Shown here: one piece after another, positions 46,305-55,704 of the stretch
How positions within the stretch are numbered: position 1 is the first letter of the stretch
Layout: each line of letters begins with the position of its first letter
NCBI RefSeq assembly: GCF_002752675.1
Contig: NZ_CP024608.1
Location: 5,580,001-5,644,000 of the forward strand
Direction of reading: 5' to 3'
Origin: Massilia violaceinigra
GTDB taxonomy: Bacteria; Pseudomonadota; Gammaproteobacteria; Burkholderiales; Burkholderiaceae_D
Length of the DNA stretch: 64,000 bases
The notes under the pieces: model-generated
Databases searched by the model: none
The model's input: the letters and a program-made list of their open reading frames with translations, nothing else
Told to the model about the DNA's origin: nothing
Program-made: the position numbers and the translations under genes

Positions 46305-47672
46305 ATGTCCTCCAATCACATTAACAAAGTGCGCCAGGCGAGTCTATTCGCCATGACGTGGCCGATCTTCATCGAGCAGCTCTCGCATATCCTGCCGGGG
46401 ATTGTGGACACCTTCATGGTCAGCCACCTGGGCGACTCGGCCGTGGCCGGGCTGGCGGTGGCCAACCAGATCGTGGGCTTCTGCATCATTCTGTTTTCGT
46501 TTGTCGGCATCGGCAGCGCCGTCGTGCTCACCCACTACCTGGGCGCGGGCGACCGGGCAGGCGCGGAACGCGTGGCGGCCACGGCGGTGGGCATCAACTT
46601 CTGGCTCGGGGTGGTGGTCAGTCTGGCGATCTGGGCACTCTCGGCCGACATGCTGCGCCTGCTGCACCTGCCGCCGCAACTGATGCCCTACGCCCAGCCG
46701 TTTCTGGCGCTGATGGGCGGCACCCTGTTCCTCGAATCGATCAATATCGCGTTCGGCTCGGTACTGCGCGCGCATGGGCACACGCGCGAAGCGATGTATG
46801 TCGCCATCGGCATGAACGTGCTCAATCTCATCTTGAATGTGGTACTGATTTTCGGCCTGCTGGGTGCGCCCAAGATGGGCGTGATCGGCGCGGCGCTGTC
46901 GACCGTCATCAGCCGCGCCGTGGCCTGCGTGGCCCTGGCCTGGCTGGTGCGGCGTCAACTGAAGCTTGGCGTGCGCCTGTCATGGTTCCTGAACCTGTCG
47001 CGCGACACGCTGGCGCGCATCCTCAAGATCGGCTTGCCGGCGGCGGGCGAGAATCTGTGCTGGCAAGCCAGCTTCATGGTGATTACCTACTTTGTCGGGC
47101 AAATGGGCGTGGTCCAGCTGGCGACGTTTTCGTATGCGATTCAGCTGTCGATGATCATGATGATGCTGGGAATTTCAATCGGCATCAGCACCGAGATCAT
47201 GATCGGGCACATGATCGGCGCGGGCGAGTTCGATGAAGCCTACCGCCAGTTGCTGCGCAGCTTGCGCGTGGGCTTGGCGGTGACGGTGCTGACGACCTGC
47301 GTGGTGGTGCTGCTGGCGCCGTGGCTGCTGGGCTTTTTCAGCAAGGACCCGGCGATCGTGGCCGGCGGCGCGGTACTGCTGCGCATCAGCCTGCTGCTGG
47401 AACCAGGGCGCACGTTCAATCTGGTGGTGATCAATTCACTGCGGGCAACGGGCGACGCGCGCTTTCCGGTGCTGATGGGCGTGTGTTCGATGTGGGGCGT
47501 GGCGGTGCCGCTGGCATGGCTGCTGGGCCTGCATTTGGGCTGGGGATTGATTGGGGTGTGGATCGCGTTCACCTGCGACGAATGGGTGCGCGGACTGGCG
47601 ATGTACGCGAGGTGGAAGAGCCGGGTGTGGGAAAAACATGCGCACGCGGTACGGGCGCATGTGGCGGCTTGA
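46305..47672 (+). CDS. MATE-family multidrug/sodium-coupled efflux transporter
   Basis: Inner-membrane antiporter, 455 residues with about 12 membrane helices in two homologous halves. MATE hallmarks are TWPIFIEQLSHILPGIVDTF, SHLGDSAVAGLAVANQIVGF and LKIGLPAAGENLCWQASFMV, with repeated GA-LSTVISR-type loops. Divergent from the tRNA-Leu/tig transcript and followed by a large inverted repeat. Substrate unknown. Confidence 0.93.
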   Translation: MSSNHINKVRQASLFAMTWPIFIEQLSHILPGIVDTFMVSHLGDSAVAGLAVANQIVGFCIILFSFVGIGSAVVLTHYLGAGDRAGAERVAATAVGINFWLGVVVSLAIWALSADMLRLLHLPPQLMPYAQPFLALMGGTLFLESINIAFGSVLRAHGHTREAMYVAIGMNVLNLILNVVLIFGLLGAPKMGVIGAALSTVISRAVACVALAWLVRRQLKLGVRLSWFLNLSRDTLARILKIGLPAAGENLCWQASFMVITYFVGQMGVVQLATFSYAIQLSMIMMMLGISIGISTEIMIGHMIGAGEFDEAYRQLLRSLRVGLAVTVLTTCVVVLLAPWLLGFFSKDPAIVAGGAVLLRISLLLEPGRTFNLVVINSLRATGDARFPVLMGVCSMWGVAVPLAWLLGLHLGWGLIGVWIAFTCDEWVRGLAMYARWKSRVWEKHAHAVRAHVAA

Positions 47673-47739
47673 AGCAGACGAGCACCGCTAACCTCGGCTT
47701 CGTCGTCCCGCTAACCTTTCCTGCGTAACCGTTAACCGC

Positions 47740-47838
47740 AAAACCGTCGTTCCCGCGAAGGCGGGAACCCAAGCTTGATCCGCTGCCACCGGCTGAGCGA
47801 CGAACTTGGGTTCCCGCCTTCGCGGGAACGACGGTTTT
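47740..47838. repeat. Long inverted repeat (REP/BIME-like) between MATE and RND genes
   Basis: A 34-base arm from 47740 (AAAACCGTCGTTCCCGCGAA and on to GGGAACCCAAG) is repeated in inverse orientation at 47805-47838 around a 31-base spacer. The core is identical to the element at 30528-30616. It sits between two convergent genes and can fold into a long hairpin on either strand, so it may also act as a terminator. Confidence 0.87.
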
Positions 47839-47861
47839 AAGGATAGCGAATTAACAGCAGA

Positions 47862-50800
47862 TTACGTGCGTAGCGCGACCGCTTCCACCGGCTTCTTGAC
47901 CCGGAACCACGCCGCATACAACGCCGGCAGGAACAGCAAGGTCAAGGCCGTCGCCACCACCAGTCCACCCATGATGGCGACCGCCATCGGCCCCCAGAAC
48001 ACGGAACGCGACAGCGGAATCATCGCCAGCGCGGCCGCCGCGGCCGTCAACACGATCGGCCGGCAGCGCCGTACCGCCGCCTCGATCACCGCATTCCACG
48101 GCTCGGCCCCGGCAGCGATATCCTGCTCGATCTGATCGACCAGAATCACGGAATTGCGGATGATCATGCCGAACAGCGCAATCACACCCAGATTCGCGAC
48201 GAATCCGAACGGACGGTCCAGGATCAGCAGCGCCATCGCGGCGCCAGCCACGCCCAGCGGTCCGGTCAGGAACACCAGCAGCGAACGCGAGAAGCTGTGC
48301 AGCTGCAGCATCAGCAGGGTGAACACAATGAACAGCACCAGCGGCACATTCGCCGCGATCGACGCTTCCGCGGCCGCACTGTCGGCAGCGGCGCCGGCCA
48401 GCGAGATCGTGTAGCCTGGCGGCAGCGCCGCGCGCAGGTCGGCCAGCTTCAGGCCGATCTGGTCGGACACGGTCGGTCCCTGGATGCCGTCGACCACATC
48501 GGACTGCGCTGTGATCGCCCATTCGCGTCCTTCACGCCACACCACGCCCGGTTCCCACACAAAATGGGCGCGCGCGATCTGCGAAATGGTCACCGACTTG
48601 CCCGACGCCGTCGGGATGTTGGTGTCGTTGAGCACCGCCATGGTCGCGCGCTCTTCCACCGGCTGGCGTACCACGATGTCGATCAGCTTATTGTCCTCGC
48701 GGAACTGGCCGATGGTCGTGCCCGACAGGATGGTATTGGCCGCGCGCATCACCGTTTGCGAGGTCACGCCCAGCGCGCGCAGTTTTTCCTGGTCCAGGTC
48801 GAGGCGCAGTACCTTGATCGATTCGTTCCAGTTGTCATTGACGCCGATCGCATTCGGATTGGCGCGCATGATGTCCTTGACCTTGTCGGCAAAATCGCGC
48901 ACGACGGCGATTTCCGGACCGGCCACGCGGAACTGCACCGGATACGGCACCGGCGGCCCGTTCGGCAGCAGCTTGACCCTGCCGCGCACTTCCGGGAAGT
49001 CTTTCTTGAAGATGTCGACAATCTTCAGGCGCAGCGCTTCGCGCGTTTCCAGGCTCTTGGCCAGTACCACGACTTGCGACACGTTCGATTGCGGAAAGAG
49101 CTGGTCCAGCGGCAGATAAAACCGCGGGCTGCCGGTGCCGACATAGCTGGTCACGCTCTCGACATTGGCTTCCTTGACCATCAGCTTCTCGAACTTCTTC
49201 ACCAGCGCTTCGTTGGCGCGGAACGCGGTGCCTTCCGGCGTCCACATCTCGACCATCAGCTCGGGCCGGCTGGAATCGGGGAAGAATTGCTTCTCGATAA
49301 AGTTGAAGCCGTACACGCCGAGGAAAAACACGCCCAGGCTCAGCGCAATGGTGGTCTTGCGCCATTCCACGCACCAGGTCACGACGCGGCGGAAACGCTG
49401 GAAACCCGGCGTATTGAACAGGTCGTGCTCGCCCTCGCCAGCCGCGTGCGGCTTGACCTTGAGGATCAGGTAGCCGATGTACGGCGTAAACACCACCGCC
49501 ACCAGCCACGAAATCAGCAGTGCCAGCGCATTGACCGAGAACATCGAAAAGGTGTACTCGCCGGCGGCCGACTTGGCCAGGCCGATCGGCAGGAAGCCGG
49601 CGGCCGTGATCAGGGTGCCGGTCAGCATCGGCATCGCGGTCGAGGTGTAGGCGAAGGTGGCCGCCTCGAAGCGCGACATGCCCTCCTCCATCTTGCGCAC
49701 CATCATTTCAACGGCGATGATGGCGTCATCGACCAGCAAGCCGAGCGCGATGATCAGCGCGCCGAGCGAAATCTTGTGCAGGTCGATGTCGAACAGGCGC
49801 ATGAACAGGAAGGTAATGGCCAGCACCAGCGGAATGGTCAGCGCCACCACCAGGCCGGGCCGCGCATCGATGCGCAGCGGCTTGGTATGCAGGCCCAGCG
49901 CCAGGAAACTGACCGCCAGCACGATCACGACCGCTTCGATCAGCACCTTGATGAATTCGCTCACCGAGGCCGTCACCGCGCGCGGCTGGTCCGATACCCG
50001 TTCGAGTTCGATGCCGACCGGCAGCTTGGCCTTGATACGGGCCACGGTGTCATCGAGCCCCTTGCCCATCTGAATGATATTGCCGCCCTTTTCCATCGAC
50101 ACGCCCAGGCCGATGACTTCCTTGCCGTTAAAACGCATCTTTTCCAGCGGCGGATCCTGGTATTCGCGCTTGATGGTGGCGAAGTCGCCCAGGCGGAAGG
50201 TGGTGCCGTTGGCACGCAGCTCCAGGTTTTCGAGGTCCTTGGCGCTGGTCAGGGCGCCGGTGACGCGCACTTGCAGGTTGTCCGTTTCGGTGACCAGCAC
50301 ACCGGTCGACTCGACCGAGTTTTGCGTGGCGATCTGGTTGGCGATGACTTCGAACGGCACGCCGAGCTGCGCAAATTTCTTGTGCGAAAACTCGATATTG
50401 AGTTTTTCCGTCTGCACGCCGAACTGCTCGACTTTCGATACCAGCGGCACTTGCAGCAGTTGCTGGCGCACGAAGTCGGCATATTCCTTGACCTCGGCGT
50501 AGTTGAAGCCGTCGGCCGAGAGCGCGAAGATCGAGCCGTAGGTGTCGCCGAATTCATCGTTGAAGAACGGTCCGATCACCCCGGCCGGCAAGGTGCCGCG
50601 GATGTCGCCGATCTTCTTGCGCACCTGATACCAGGCGTTGGCGGTCTCGCGCGGGGGCGTCGATTCGCGCAGCTGCAAGATGATGATCACTTCGCCCGGC
50701 TTGGAATAACTCTTGATCTTGTCGATATAGGGCGTTTCCTGCAGCTTCCTTTCCAGCTTGTCGGTGACCTGCTCGGCCATCTGCACCGCGGTCGAGCCCG

Positions 50801-50963
50801 GCCAGATCGCGCGCACCACCATCACGCGGAACGTAAACGGCGGATCTTCATCCTGCCCCAGATTCATGTAGCTGATCACCCCGCCCAGCAGCAGCGCGAC
50901 CATCAGGTAGCGCGTCAGCGGAATATGCTCCAGCGCCCAGCGAGAAAGATTGAACCCCTTCAT
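47862..50963 (-). CDS. RND efflux pump, inner-membrane transporter (AcrB/MexB-like)
   Basis: Proton-driven tripartite efflux component, 1033 residues with 12 membrane helices and two large periplasmic loops. Proton-relay aspartates appear in LIIALGLLVDDAIIAVEMMV (TM4); other conserved parts are MKGFNLSRWALEHIPLTRYL, QDEDPPFTFRVMVVRAIWPG and FFPDSSRPELMVEMWTPEGT. It belongs to the shorter acriflavin-resistance (HAE-type) group. Its start overlaps the adaptor stop by four bases. No outer-membrane channel gene is adjacent. The stop is 23 bases from the inverted repeat. Confidence 0.94.
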   Translation of the reverse strand: MKGFNLSRWALEHIPLTRYLMVALLLGGVISYMNLGQDEDPPFTFRVMVVRAIWPGSTAVQMAEQVTDKLERKLQETPYIDKIKSYSKPGEVIIILQLRESTPPRETANAWYQVRKKIGDIRGTLPAGVIGPFFNDEFGDTYGSIFALSADGFNYAEVKEYADFVRQQLLQVPLVSKVEQFGVQTEKLNIEFSHKKFAQLGVPFEVIANQIATQNSVESTGVLVTETDNLQVRVTGALTSAKDLENLELRANGTTFRLGDFATIKREYQDPPLEKMRFNGKEVIGLGVSMEKGGNIIQMGKGLDDTVARIKAKLPVGIELERVSDQPRAVTASVSEFIKVLIEAVVIVLAVSFLALGLHTKPLRIDARPGLVVALTIPLVLAITFLFMRLFDIDLHKISLGALIIALGLLVDDAIIAVEMMVRKMEEGMSRFEAATFAYTSTAMPMLTGTLITAAGFLPIGLAKSAAGEYTFSMFSVNALALLISWLVAVVFTPYIGYLILKVKPHAAGEGEHDLFNTPGFQRFRRVVTWCVEWRKTTIALSLGVFFLGVYGFNFIEKQFFPDSSRPELMVEMWTPEGTAFRANEALVKKFEKLMVKEANVESVTSYVGTGSPRFYLPLDQLFPQSNVSQVVVLAKSLETREALRLKIVDIFKKDFPEVRGRVKLLPNGPPVPYPVQFRVAGPEIAVVRDFADKVKDIMRANPNAIGVNDNWNESIKVLRLDLDQEKLRALGVTSQTVMRAANTILSGTTIGQFREDNKLIDIVVRQPVEERATMAVLNDTNIPTASGKSVTISQIARAHFVWEPGVVWREGREWAITAQSDVVDGIQGPTVSDQIGLKLADLRAALPPGYTISLAGAAADSAAAEASIAANVPLVLFIVFTLLMLQLHSFSRSLLVFLTGPLGVAGAAMALLILDRPFGFVANLGVIALFGMIIRNSVILVDQIEQDIAAGAEPWNAVIEAAVRRCRPIVLTAAAAALAMIPLSRSVFWGPMAVAIMGGLVVATALTLLFLPALYAAWFRVKKPVEAVALRT

Positions 50964-52144
50964 TTGGCAACCTCAACCTTTGCTGCCGCCTGTGCCGCTG
51001 CCTGCGGTGCGGGTTTCGCAGCCGGCAGCGGGTCGCTCGACGAGGTATCCGGCGGCAGGATCGTCACTTTCTGGCCCTGCTTGAGCAGGTTCACGCCGGC
51101 CGTCACCACGGTCTGGCCGGACGTCACGCCGCTGGCCAGCACCACCTCGTTGCCGGACGTGCCGACAATGGTCACCGGCACCATGCGCGCCACGCCCTTG
51201 TCGACCACCCACACCGAGGTCGTGTTCTTTTCGTGATACAGCGCCGTCAGCGGCACCTTGATCTGCGGCGTGGCCATCGTGCTGGCGAACTGCACCATGG
51301 CAGTCATGCCCAGCTTGACGTCGGCCGCGCTGTCGGGAATCGATACCTTGACCGCGTAAGTGCGGGTGGCGGGGTCGGCCACCGGCGAGACTTCACGCAC
51401 CTTGCCGGGAATGACCACATCCTTGTTGGCCCACAGGCGCACGGTCACGTCGGTGAGCTTGCGCAATTGCTCGACCTTATCTTCCGGCAAGCCGATGACG
51501 ATTTCCTTCTCGCCCATCTTGGCCACCCGCACCACCGGGGTGCCCGGCGACACGACCTGCCCCACTTCCGCGTCCACGGCCGTGACCACGCCATCGACAT
51601 CCGACACCAGGGTGGCGTAGCCAGCCTGGTTCGACTGCCCGAAATACGCCGCCTGGGCCGCGTCGACGCTGGACTGCGCCGAGCTGAACGCCGACACCTT
51701 GGCGTCGAGCACAGCCTGGCTGACGAAATTCTTCACGCGCAATTCCTGATAGCGCTTCAGTTCCGCCTTGGCCAGGTCGCGCCCGGTTTCCGCCGCGCGC
51801 AGGTTGGCCTTGGCCTGGGCCTGCGACAACTTCAAGTCTTGCGGATCGAGCTGCATCAGCACCTGGCCCTTCTTGACCACCGTCCCGGCGTCGACCTTGC
51901 GCGCGGTAATCTTGCCGCCAACCCGGAATCCGAGACGCGACTCGACCCGCGCCCGCACCTCGCCGGCGAATTCGGCGTTCACGCCCACACTGCTCGACGT
52001 CAGCACCAGGGCGCGTACGGGACGGATGTCCTCGGTTTTTTCGGCGGGCTTGGAGCAGGCGGACAGCAGCGCGGCCATCACGGCGGCACTGAGAACGGTC
52101 ATCGGGGCCAAAGGTCTTTGGCGCAGGTTTTTCACGGGGAACAC
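50960..52144 (-). CDS. RND efflux periplasmic adaptor (membrane fusion lipoprotein)
   Basis: Links the RND pump to an outer-membrane channel, 394 residues. Signal with a lipobox (AVMAALLSACSKP) indicates a lipoprotein. Barrel-sandwich/lipoyl halves (VESRLGFRVGGKITARKVDA, GQVLMQLDPQDLKL; YATLVSDVDGVVTAVDAEVG), an alpha-hairpin between them (about 95-160), then the beta-barrel (GEKEIVIGLPEDKVEQLRKL). The Pro/Ala tail (AAKPAPQAAAQAAAKVEVAK) is a variable end. Translationally coupled to the pump gene and divergent from hpnC. Confidence 0.94.
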   Translation of the reverse strand: MFPVKNLRQRPLAPMTVLSAAVMAALLSACSKPAEKTEDIRPVRALVLTSSSVGVNAEFAGEVRARVESRLGFRVGGKITARKVDAGTVVKKGQVLMQLDPQDLKLSQAQAKANLRAAETGRDLAKAELKRYQELRVKNFVSQAVLDAKVSAFSSAQSSVDAAQAAYFGQSNQAGYATLVSDVDGVVTAVDAEVGQVVSPGTPVVRVAKMGEKEIVIGLPEDKVEQLRKLTDVTVRLWANKDVVIPGKVREVSPVADPATRTYAVKVSIPDSAADVKLGMTAMVQFASTMATPQIKVPLTALYHEKNTTSVWVVDKGVARMVPVTIVGTSGNEVVLASGVTSGQTVVTAGVNLLKQGQKVTILPPDTSSSDPLPAAKPAPQAAAQAAAKVEVAK

Positions 52145-52230
52145 GGTGTTTTCCTTTACTATGCGGTGGTCGCGACCCCGAGGGATCGACGATGGTGTCG
52201 AGATGCTACTACTCGTTCGACCCTGAGAGC

Positions 52231-52252
52231 TAACTGACTTTCTGGTTAGTAA
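52231..52252. promoter_or_regulatory. Possible TetR-type operator upstream of the RND genes
   Basis: TAACTGACT-N4-GGTTAGTAA is an imperfect dyad (six of nine pairs) followed by TTATAATA, a plausible promoter core, in the RND/hpnC divergent region. It resembles AcrR/TtgR-like operators, but no regulator gene is adjacent. Confidence 0.3.
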
Positions 52253-52304
52253 TTATAATACTGCAAGTTTTATTTGCAAATGACTTTCGCGTCATTAATA
52301 CTCC

Positions 52305-53114
52305 ATGCCTGTCGATCACTACGAGAACTTCCCCGTCGCCTCTGTATTGCTGCCCCGGCGGCTGGTGCCGGCCGTGGAAGCGATCTACGCTTTCGCCCGC
52401 ACCGCTGACGACATCGCCGACGAAGGCGACGCCACCGGCCCCGAGCGGCTGGCCGCGCTCACCGCTTACGAGGCCGCGCTGGACGCCATCGGCCGCGGCG
52501 AAACCCAGAGCGAACCGTTGTTCCAGCGCCTCGCCGGCGTGATCGAACAGTATAGATTGCCGCTGCAACCGTTCCAAGACCTGCTGTCGGCCTTCAAGCA
52601 GGATGTGGACACCACGCGCTACCCCAGCTTCGAGCTGCTGCTCGATTACTGCCGCCGCTCGGCCAATCCGGTCGGTTTCCTGATGCTGTCGCTGTATGGC
52701 GCCGTGGACGAGGCCAACGTGCGCGACTCGGACGCCATCTGTTCGGCGCTGCAGCTGATCAACTTCCTGCAAGACGTCGGCATCGACCGTCAAAAAGACC
52801 GCATTTACCTGCCCTTGGAGGATTTACAGCGCTTCGGCGTGGCCCCGGCCCAGCTCGACCAATCGCGTACCGACGGCAACTGGCGCGCCCTGATGGCCTT
52901 CGAGGTGGCCCGCGCGCGCACGCTGATGATGTCGGGCGCGCCGCTGGCGCTGCGTTTGCCGGGCCGCATCGGCTGGGAATTGCGGCTGGTGGTCCAGGGC
53001 GGCTTGCGCATCCTGGAAGAAATAGAGAAGGTCGGCTACGACGTCTTCGGCCAGCGCCCGCAGATCAAAACGCTGGACTGGCTGGTGATTGGGTGGCGCG
53101 CAATACGCATGTAA
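52305..53114 (+). CDS. hpnC: Squalene synthase HpnC (hydroxysqualene synthase)
   Basis: With HpnD and HpnE it makes squalene from farnesyl diphosphate; HpnC converts presqualene diphosphate to hydroxysqualene. 269 residues of the trans-prenyltransferase head-to-head fold. First Asp-rich motif FARTADDIADEGD near residue 40, second SALQLINFLQDVGIDRQKDR near 150. It starts the hpnCDE set, 146 bases before hpnD; a TATAGAAT box near 53213 suggests that hpnD also has its own promoter. Divergent from the RND adaptor. Confidence 0.95.
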   Translation: MPVDHYENFPVASVLLPRRLVPAVEAIYAFARTADDIADEGDATGPERLAALTAYEAALDAIGRGETQSEPLFQRLAGVIEQYRLPLQPFQDLLSAFKQDVDTTRYPSFELLLDYCRRSANPVGFLMLSLYGAVDEANVRDSDAICSALQLINFLQDVGIDRQKDRIYLPLEDLQRFGVAPAQLDQSRTDGNWRALMAFEVARARTLMMSGAPLALRLPGRIGWELRLVVQGGLRILEEIEKVGYDVFGQRPQIKTLDWLVIGWRAIRM

Positions 53115-53259
53115 GCCGGCATGTAACCCGGCATCAAACGCGGCTTGTGACCCGCTGTCGCGCTGCTTGACGACGAAAAAACCCGCGCCGCCTGCCTCGA
53201 CTGGCACTCATCGGCTATAGAATAGCGGCTTCGCTTCGCGCACCCTTGCATTTTTGACC

Positions 53260-54093
53260 ATGTCCCCAGACGAATACTGCCAACAAAAGACCGTCCAGAG
53301 CGGCTCGAGCTTTTATTACAGCTTCCTGTTCCTGCCTCCGGAGCGGCGCCGCGCGATCACTGCGCTGTACGCCTTCTGCCGCGAGGTGGACGACACGGTG
53401 GACGAATGCACCGACCAGTCGATCGCGCGCATCAAGCTGGCCTGGTGGCGCAACGAGCTCTCCAGCATGTACGCCGGCGCGCCCACCCACCCAGTGACGC
53501 AAGCCTTGCAGCCGCACCTGACGGTCTACAACCTGCAGGAAACGCACATGCAGGCCATCGTCGACGGCATGGAAATGGATCTGGACCAGACCCGCTACCT
53601 CGATTTCCCGGCCATGAAGCGCTACTGCTGGCACGTGGCCAGCGTGGTCGGCATTCTGTCGGCGAGCATTTTCGGCGTGACCAATCCCAAGACCCTGGAG
53701 TATGCGGAGCAGCTCGGCTTGGCGTTTCAGCTGACCAATATCATCCGCGACGTGGGTGAAGATGCGCGCAAGGGCCGGATTTACCTGCCTGTCAACGAAC
53801 TGCAACAGTTCGGCGTGACCGCGGCCGACCTGCTCAACGCGCGCCATAGCGACAAGTTCGAGAACCTGATGCGCTTCCAGACCGAACGCGCGCAAAAGGT
53901 CTACGACGAAGCCTTTGCCCTGCTGCCCAAGGAAGACCGGCGCGCCCAGCGTCCCGGCCTGATGATGGCGGCCATCTACCGCACCGTGCTCGACGAAATC
54001 GAACGCGACAACTTCCACGTGCTCACCCAGCGTATTTCGCTCACGCCGCTGCGCAAACTGTGGCTGGCGTGGAAGACCTACATCCGTGGCTAA
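53260..54093 (+). CDS. hpnD: Presqualene diphosphate synthase HpnD
   Basis: Condenses two farnesyl diphosphates to presqualene diphosphate, the first step of the HpnCDE route. 277 residues; Asp-rich motifs FCREVDDTVDECTD near 45 and QLTNIIRDVGEDARKGRIYL near 165. ATG 53260 is preferred over a TTG at 53254. Its end overlaps the hpnE frame, so hpnD and hpnE are translationally coupled. Confidence 0.95.
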   Translation: MSPDEYCQQKTVQSGSSFYYSFLFLPPERRRAITALYAFCREVDDTVDECTDQSIARIKLAWWRNELSSMYAGAPTHPVTQALQPHLTVYNLQETHMQAIVDGMEMDLDQTRYLDFPAMKRYCWHVASVVGILSASIFGVTNPKTLEYAEQLGLAFQLTNIIRDVGEDARKGRIYLPVNELQQFGVTAADLLNARHSDKFENLMRFQTERAQKVYDEAFALLPKEDRRAQRPGLMMAAIYRTVLDEIERDNFHVLTQRISLTPLRKLWLAWKTYIRG

Positions 54094-55426
54094 AGTGGAC
54101 ATGAGCGCCGCCGTCATCGGCGCCGGCTGGGCCGGCTGCAGCGCGGCCGTCGAACTGGCCCGCGCCGGCTGCAAGGTCACCCTGTTCGAGGCCGCGCGCA
54201 CACTCGGCGGACGGGCACGCGCGGTCGATGTGCAGGGCCGCCAGCTCGACAACGGCCAGCACATTTTGCTCGGCGCCTACAAGGAATCGCTGCGCCTGAT
54301 GCGCGCGGTCGGTATCGACCTGCACGCCGCCATGCTCTACCTGCCGCTGCAGATGCGCTATCCGAAGGAAAGCGGCGGCATGGACTTTGTCGCCCCGCGC
54401 CTGCCGGCGCCGCTGCACCTGGCGCTGGCCCTGCTGCGCGCCGACGGCCTGGCCTTTGCCGACAAGATGGCCTTGGCGCGCTTTTCCTCGACCGCGCGCT
54501 GGATGGACTGGCGCCTGCACACCGACTGCAGCGTCAGCGAGTTGCTTGAACGCTACGACCAGACCGATCGCCTCATCGAACTGATGTGGCGTCCGCTGTG
54601 CCTGGCGGCGCTCAACACCGCGCCCGAACGCGCCTCGGCCCAGGTCTTCCTGGCCGTGCTGCGCGACAGCCTGGGCGCGAGCCGCGCCAGTTCCGACATG
54701 CTGCTGCCGCGCGTGGACCTGAGCGCGCTGTTCCCGGTGGCAGCGGCAGCCTTCGTGGAACGCGCCGGCGGCGCCGTGCGCCTGGGCGCCAAGGTCGGCA
54801 CCCTGGCGCCCGCTGACGCTAGCGGCGGCTGGCTCCTTGGCGAAGGCGAGCGCTTCGACGCCGTTGTCATCGCCACCGCGCCGCCGGCGGCCGCCACCCT
54901 GCTCGAACAGGCCGGAGCGGCCGACCTGGCGGCCAGCCTGCAGCATTTCGAGTACGAACCGATCACTACCTGCTACCTGCAATATCCGGCCGCCACCCGG
55001 CTCGACCTGCCCTTCTACGCCCTGCGCGACAATGCCGCCAGCGGCCACTGGGGCCAGTTCGTGTTCGACCGCGGCCAGCTCGACGCCGCGCAGGCGGGCC
55101 TGTTCTCGGTGGTCATCAGCGCCTCGGGCGCGGCCTCGGAACTGGGACGCGAGGCGCTGGCCCAGGCCGTTGCCGACCAGTTGGCCACCGTACTGGGCCG
55201 CCCGGAACTGAGCCATCCGGAATGGGTCCAGGTCATCAGCGAAAAACGCGCCACCTTCGCCTGCACCCCGGGCCTGGCGCGGCCCGCCAACGCGACCGGA
55301 CTGGCGCGCCTGGCGCTGGCCGGCGACTACACCGCCAGTGACTATCCGGCAACAATCGAGTCGGCCGTGCGCAGCGGCGTGGCGGCCGCGCGCGTGGTCC
55401 TGTCGGCCAAGGCCACAAAAAAGTGA
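54086..55426 (+). CDS. hpnE: Hydroxysqualene dehydroxylase HpnE (FAD-dependent)
   Basis: Reduces hydroxysqualene to squalene, completing the pathway. 446 residues with an amine-oxidase/phytoene-desaturase-like fold. FAD-binding AAVIGAGWAGCSAAVELARA at the N-terminus, LGGRARAVDVQGRQLDNGQH, and a C-terminal FAD motif LALAGDYTASDYPATIESAV. Starts are GTG 54086 (overlapping hpnD by eight bases) or ATG 54101. No squalene-hopene cyclase lies in the window. Confidence 0.94.
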   Translation: MAKVDMSAAVIGAGWAGCSAAVELARAGCKVTLFEAARTLGGRARAVDVQGRQLDNGQHILLGAYKESLRLMRAVGIDLHAAMLYLPLQMRYPKESGGMDFVAPRLPAPLHLALALLRADGLAFADKMALARFSSTARWMDWRLHTDCSVSELLERYDQTDRLIELMWRPLCLAALNTAPERASAQVFLAVLRDSLGASRASSDMLLPRVDLSALFPVAAAAFVERAGGAVRLGAKVGTLAPADASGGWLLGEGERFDAVVIATAPPAAATLLEQAGAADLAASLQHFEYEPITTCYLQYPAATRLDLPFYALRDNAASGHWGQFVFDRGQLDAAQAGLFSVVISASGAASELGREALAQAVADQLATVLGRPELSHPEWVQVISEKRATFACTPGLARPANATGLARLALAGDYTASDYPATIESAVRSGVAAARVVLSAKATKK

Positions 55427-55550
55427 ACGACTGTCCCCCGATTTGGTCGTTTGCGGCGCTGAAAGTGCAGCCTGTCGCATTCCGGTGGAGCTGAACTGTC
55501 CGTTTTCGTACAGTAGCACCATCGAAACAGGATTTTTACACGGACAGCAC

Positions 55551-55688
55551 ATGAACATCGCACTCGGCCTTCGCGCACTCGCATTACTGGTTTTTGTTGC
55601 CGCGACTACCGCCGTCATCGTCATGCCGGACCTGCTCGGCGGCGACTCGCAGATTCTCCATTCGGGCGTGGCGCTGAGCCATTCCTGA
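55551..55688 (+). CDS. Small single-helix membrane protein, 45 residues
   Basis: MNIALGLRALALLVFVAATT, then AVIVMPDLLGGDSQILHSGV. One predicted membrane helix covers residues 3-25, with a short polar tail. It ends 16 bases before the DUF1700 gene and may be in its operon. Unknown function; short enough that it could be a chance frame, but codon composition matches its neighbours. Confidence 0.4.
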   Translation: MNIALGLRALALLVFVAATTAVIVMPDLLGGDSQILHSGVALSHS

Positions 55689-55704
55689 TCCAAAGGCGAC
55701 CATC

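Noticed and set aside
48297..51236. A 979-codon plus-strand ORF across the RND gene
   Set aside because: Antisense shadow of an unmistakable RND transporter; His/Arg/Gln-rich, no domain.
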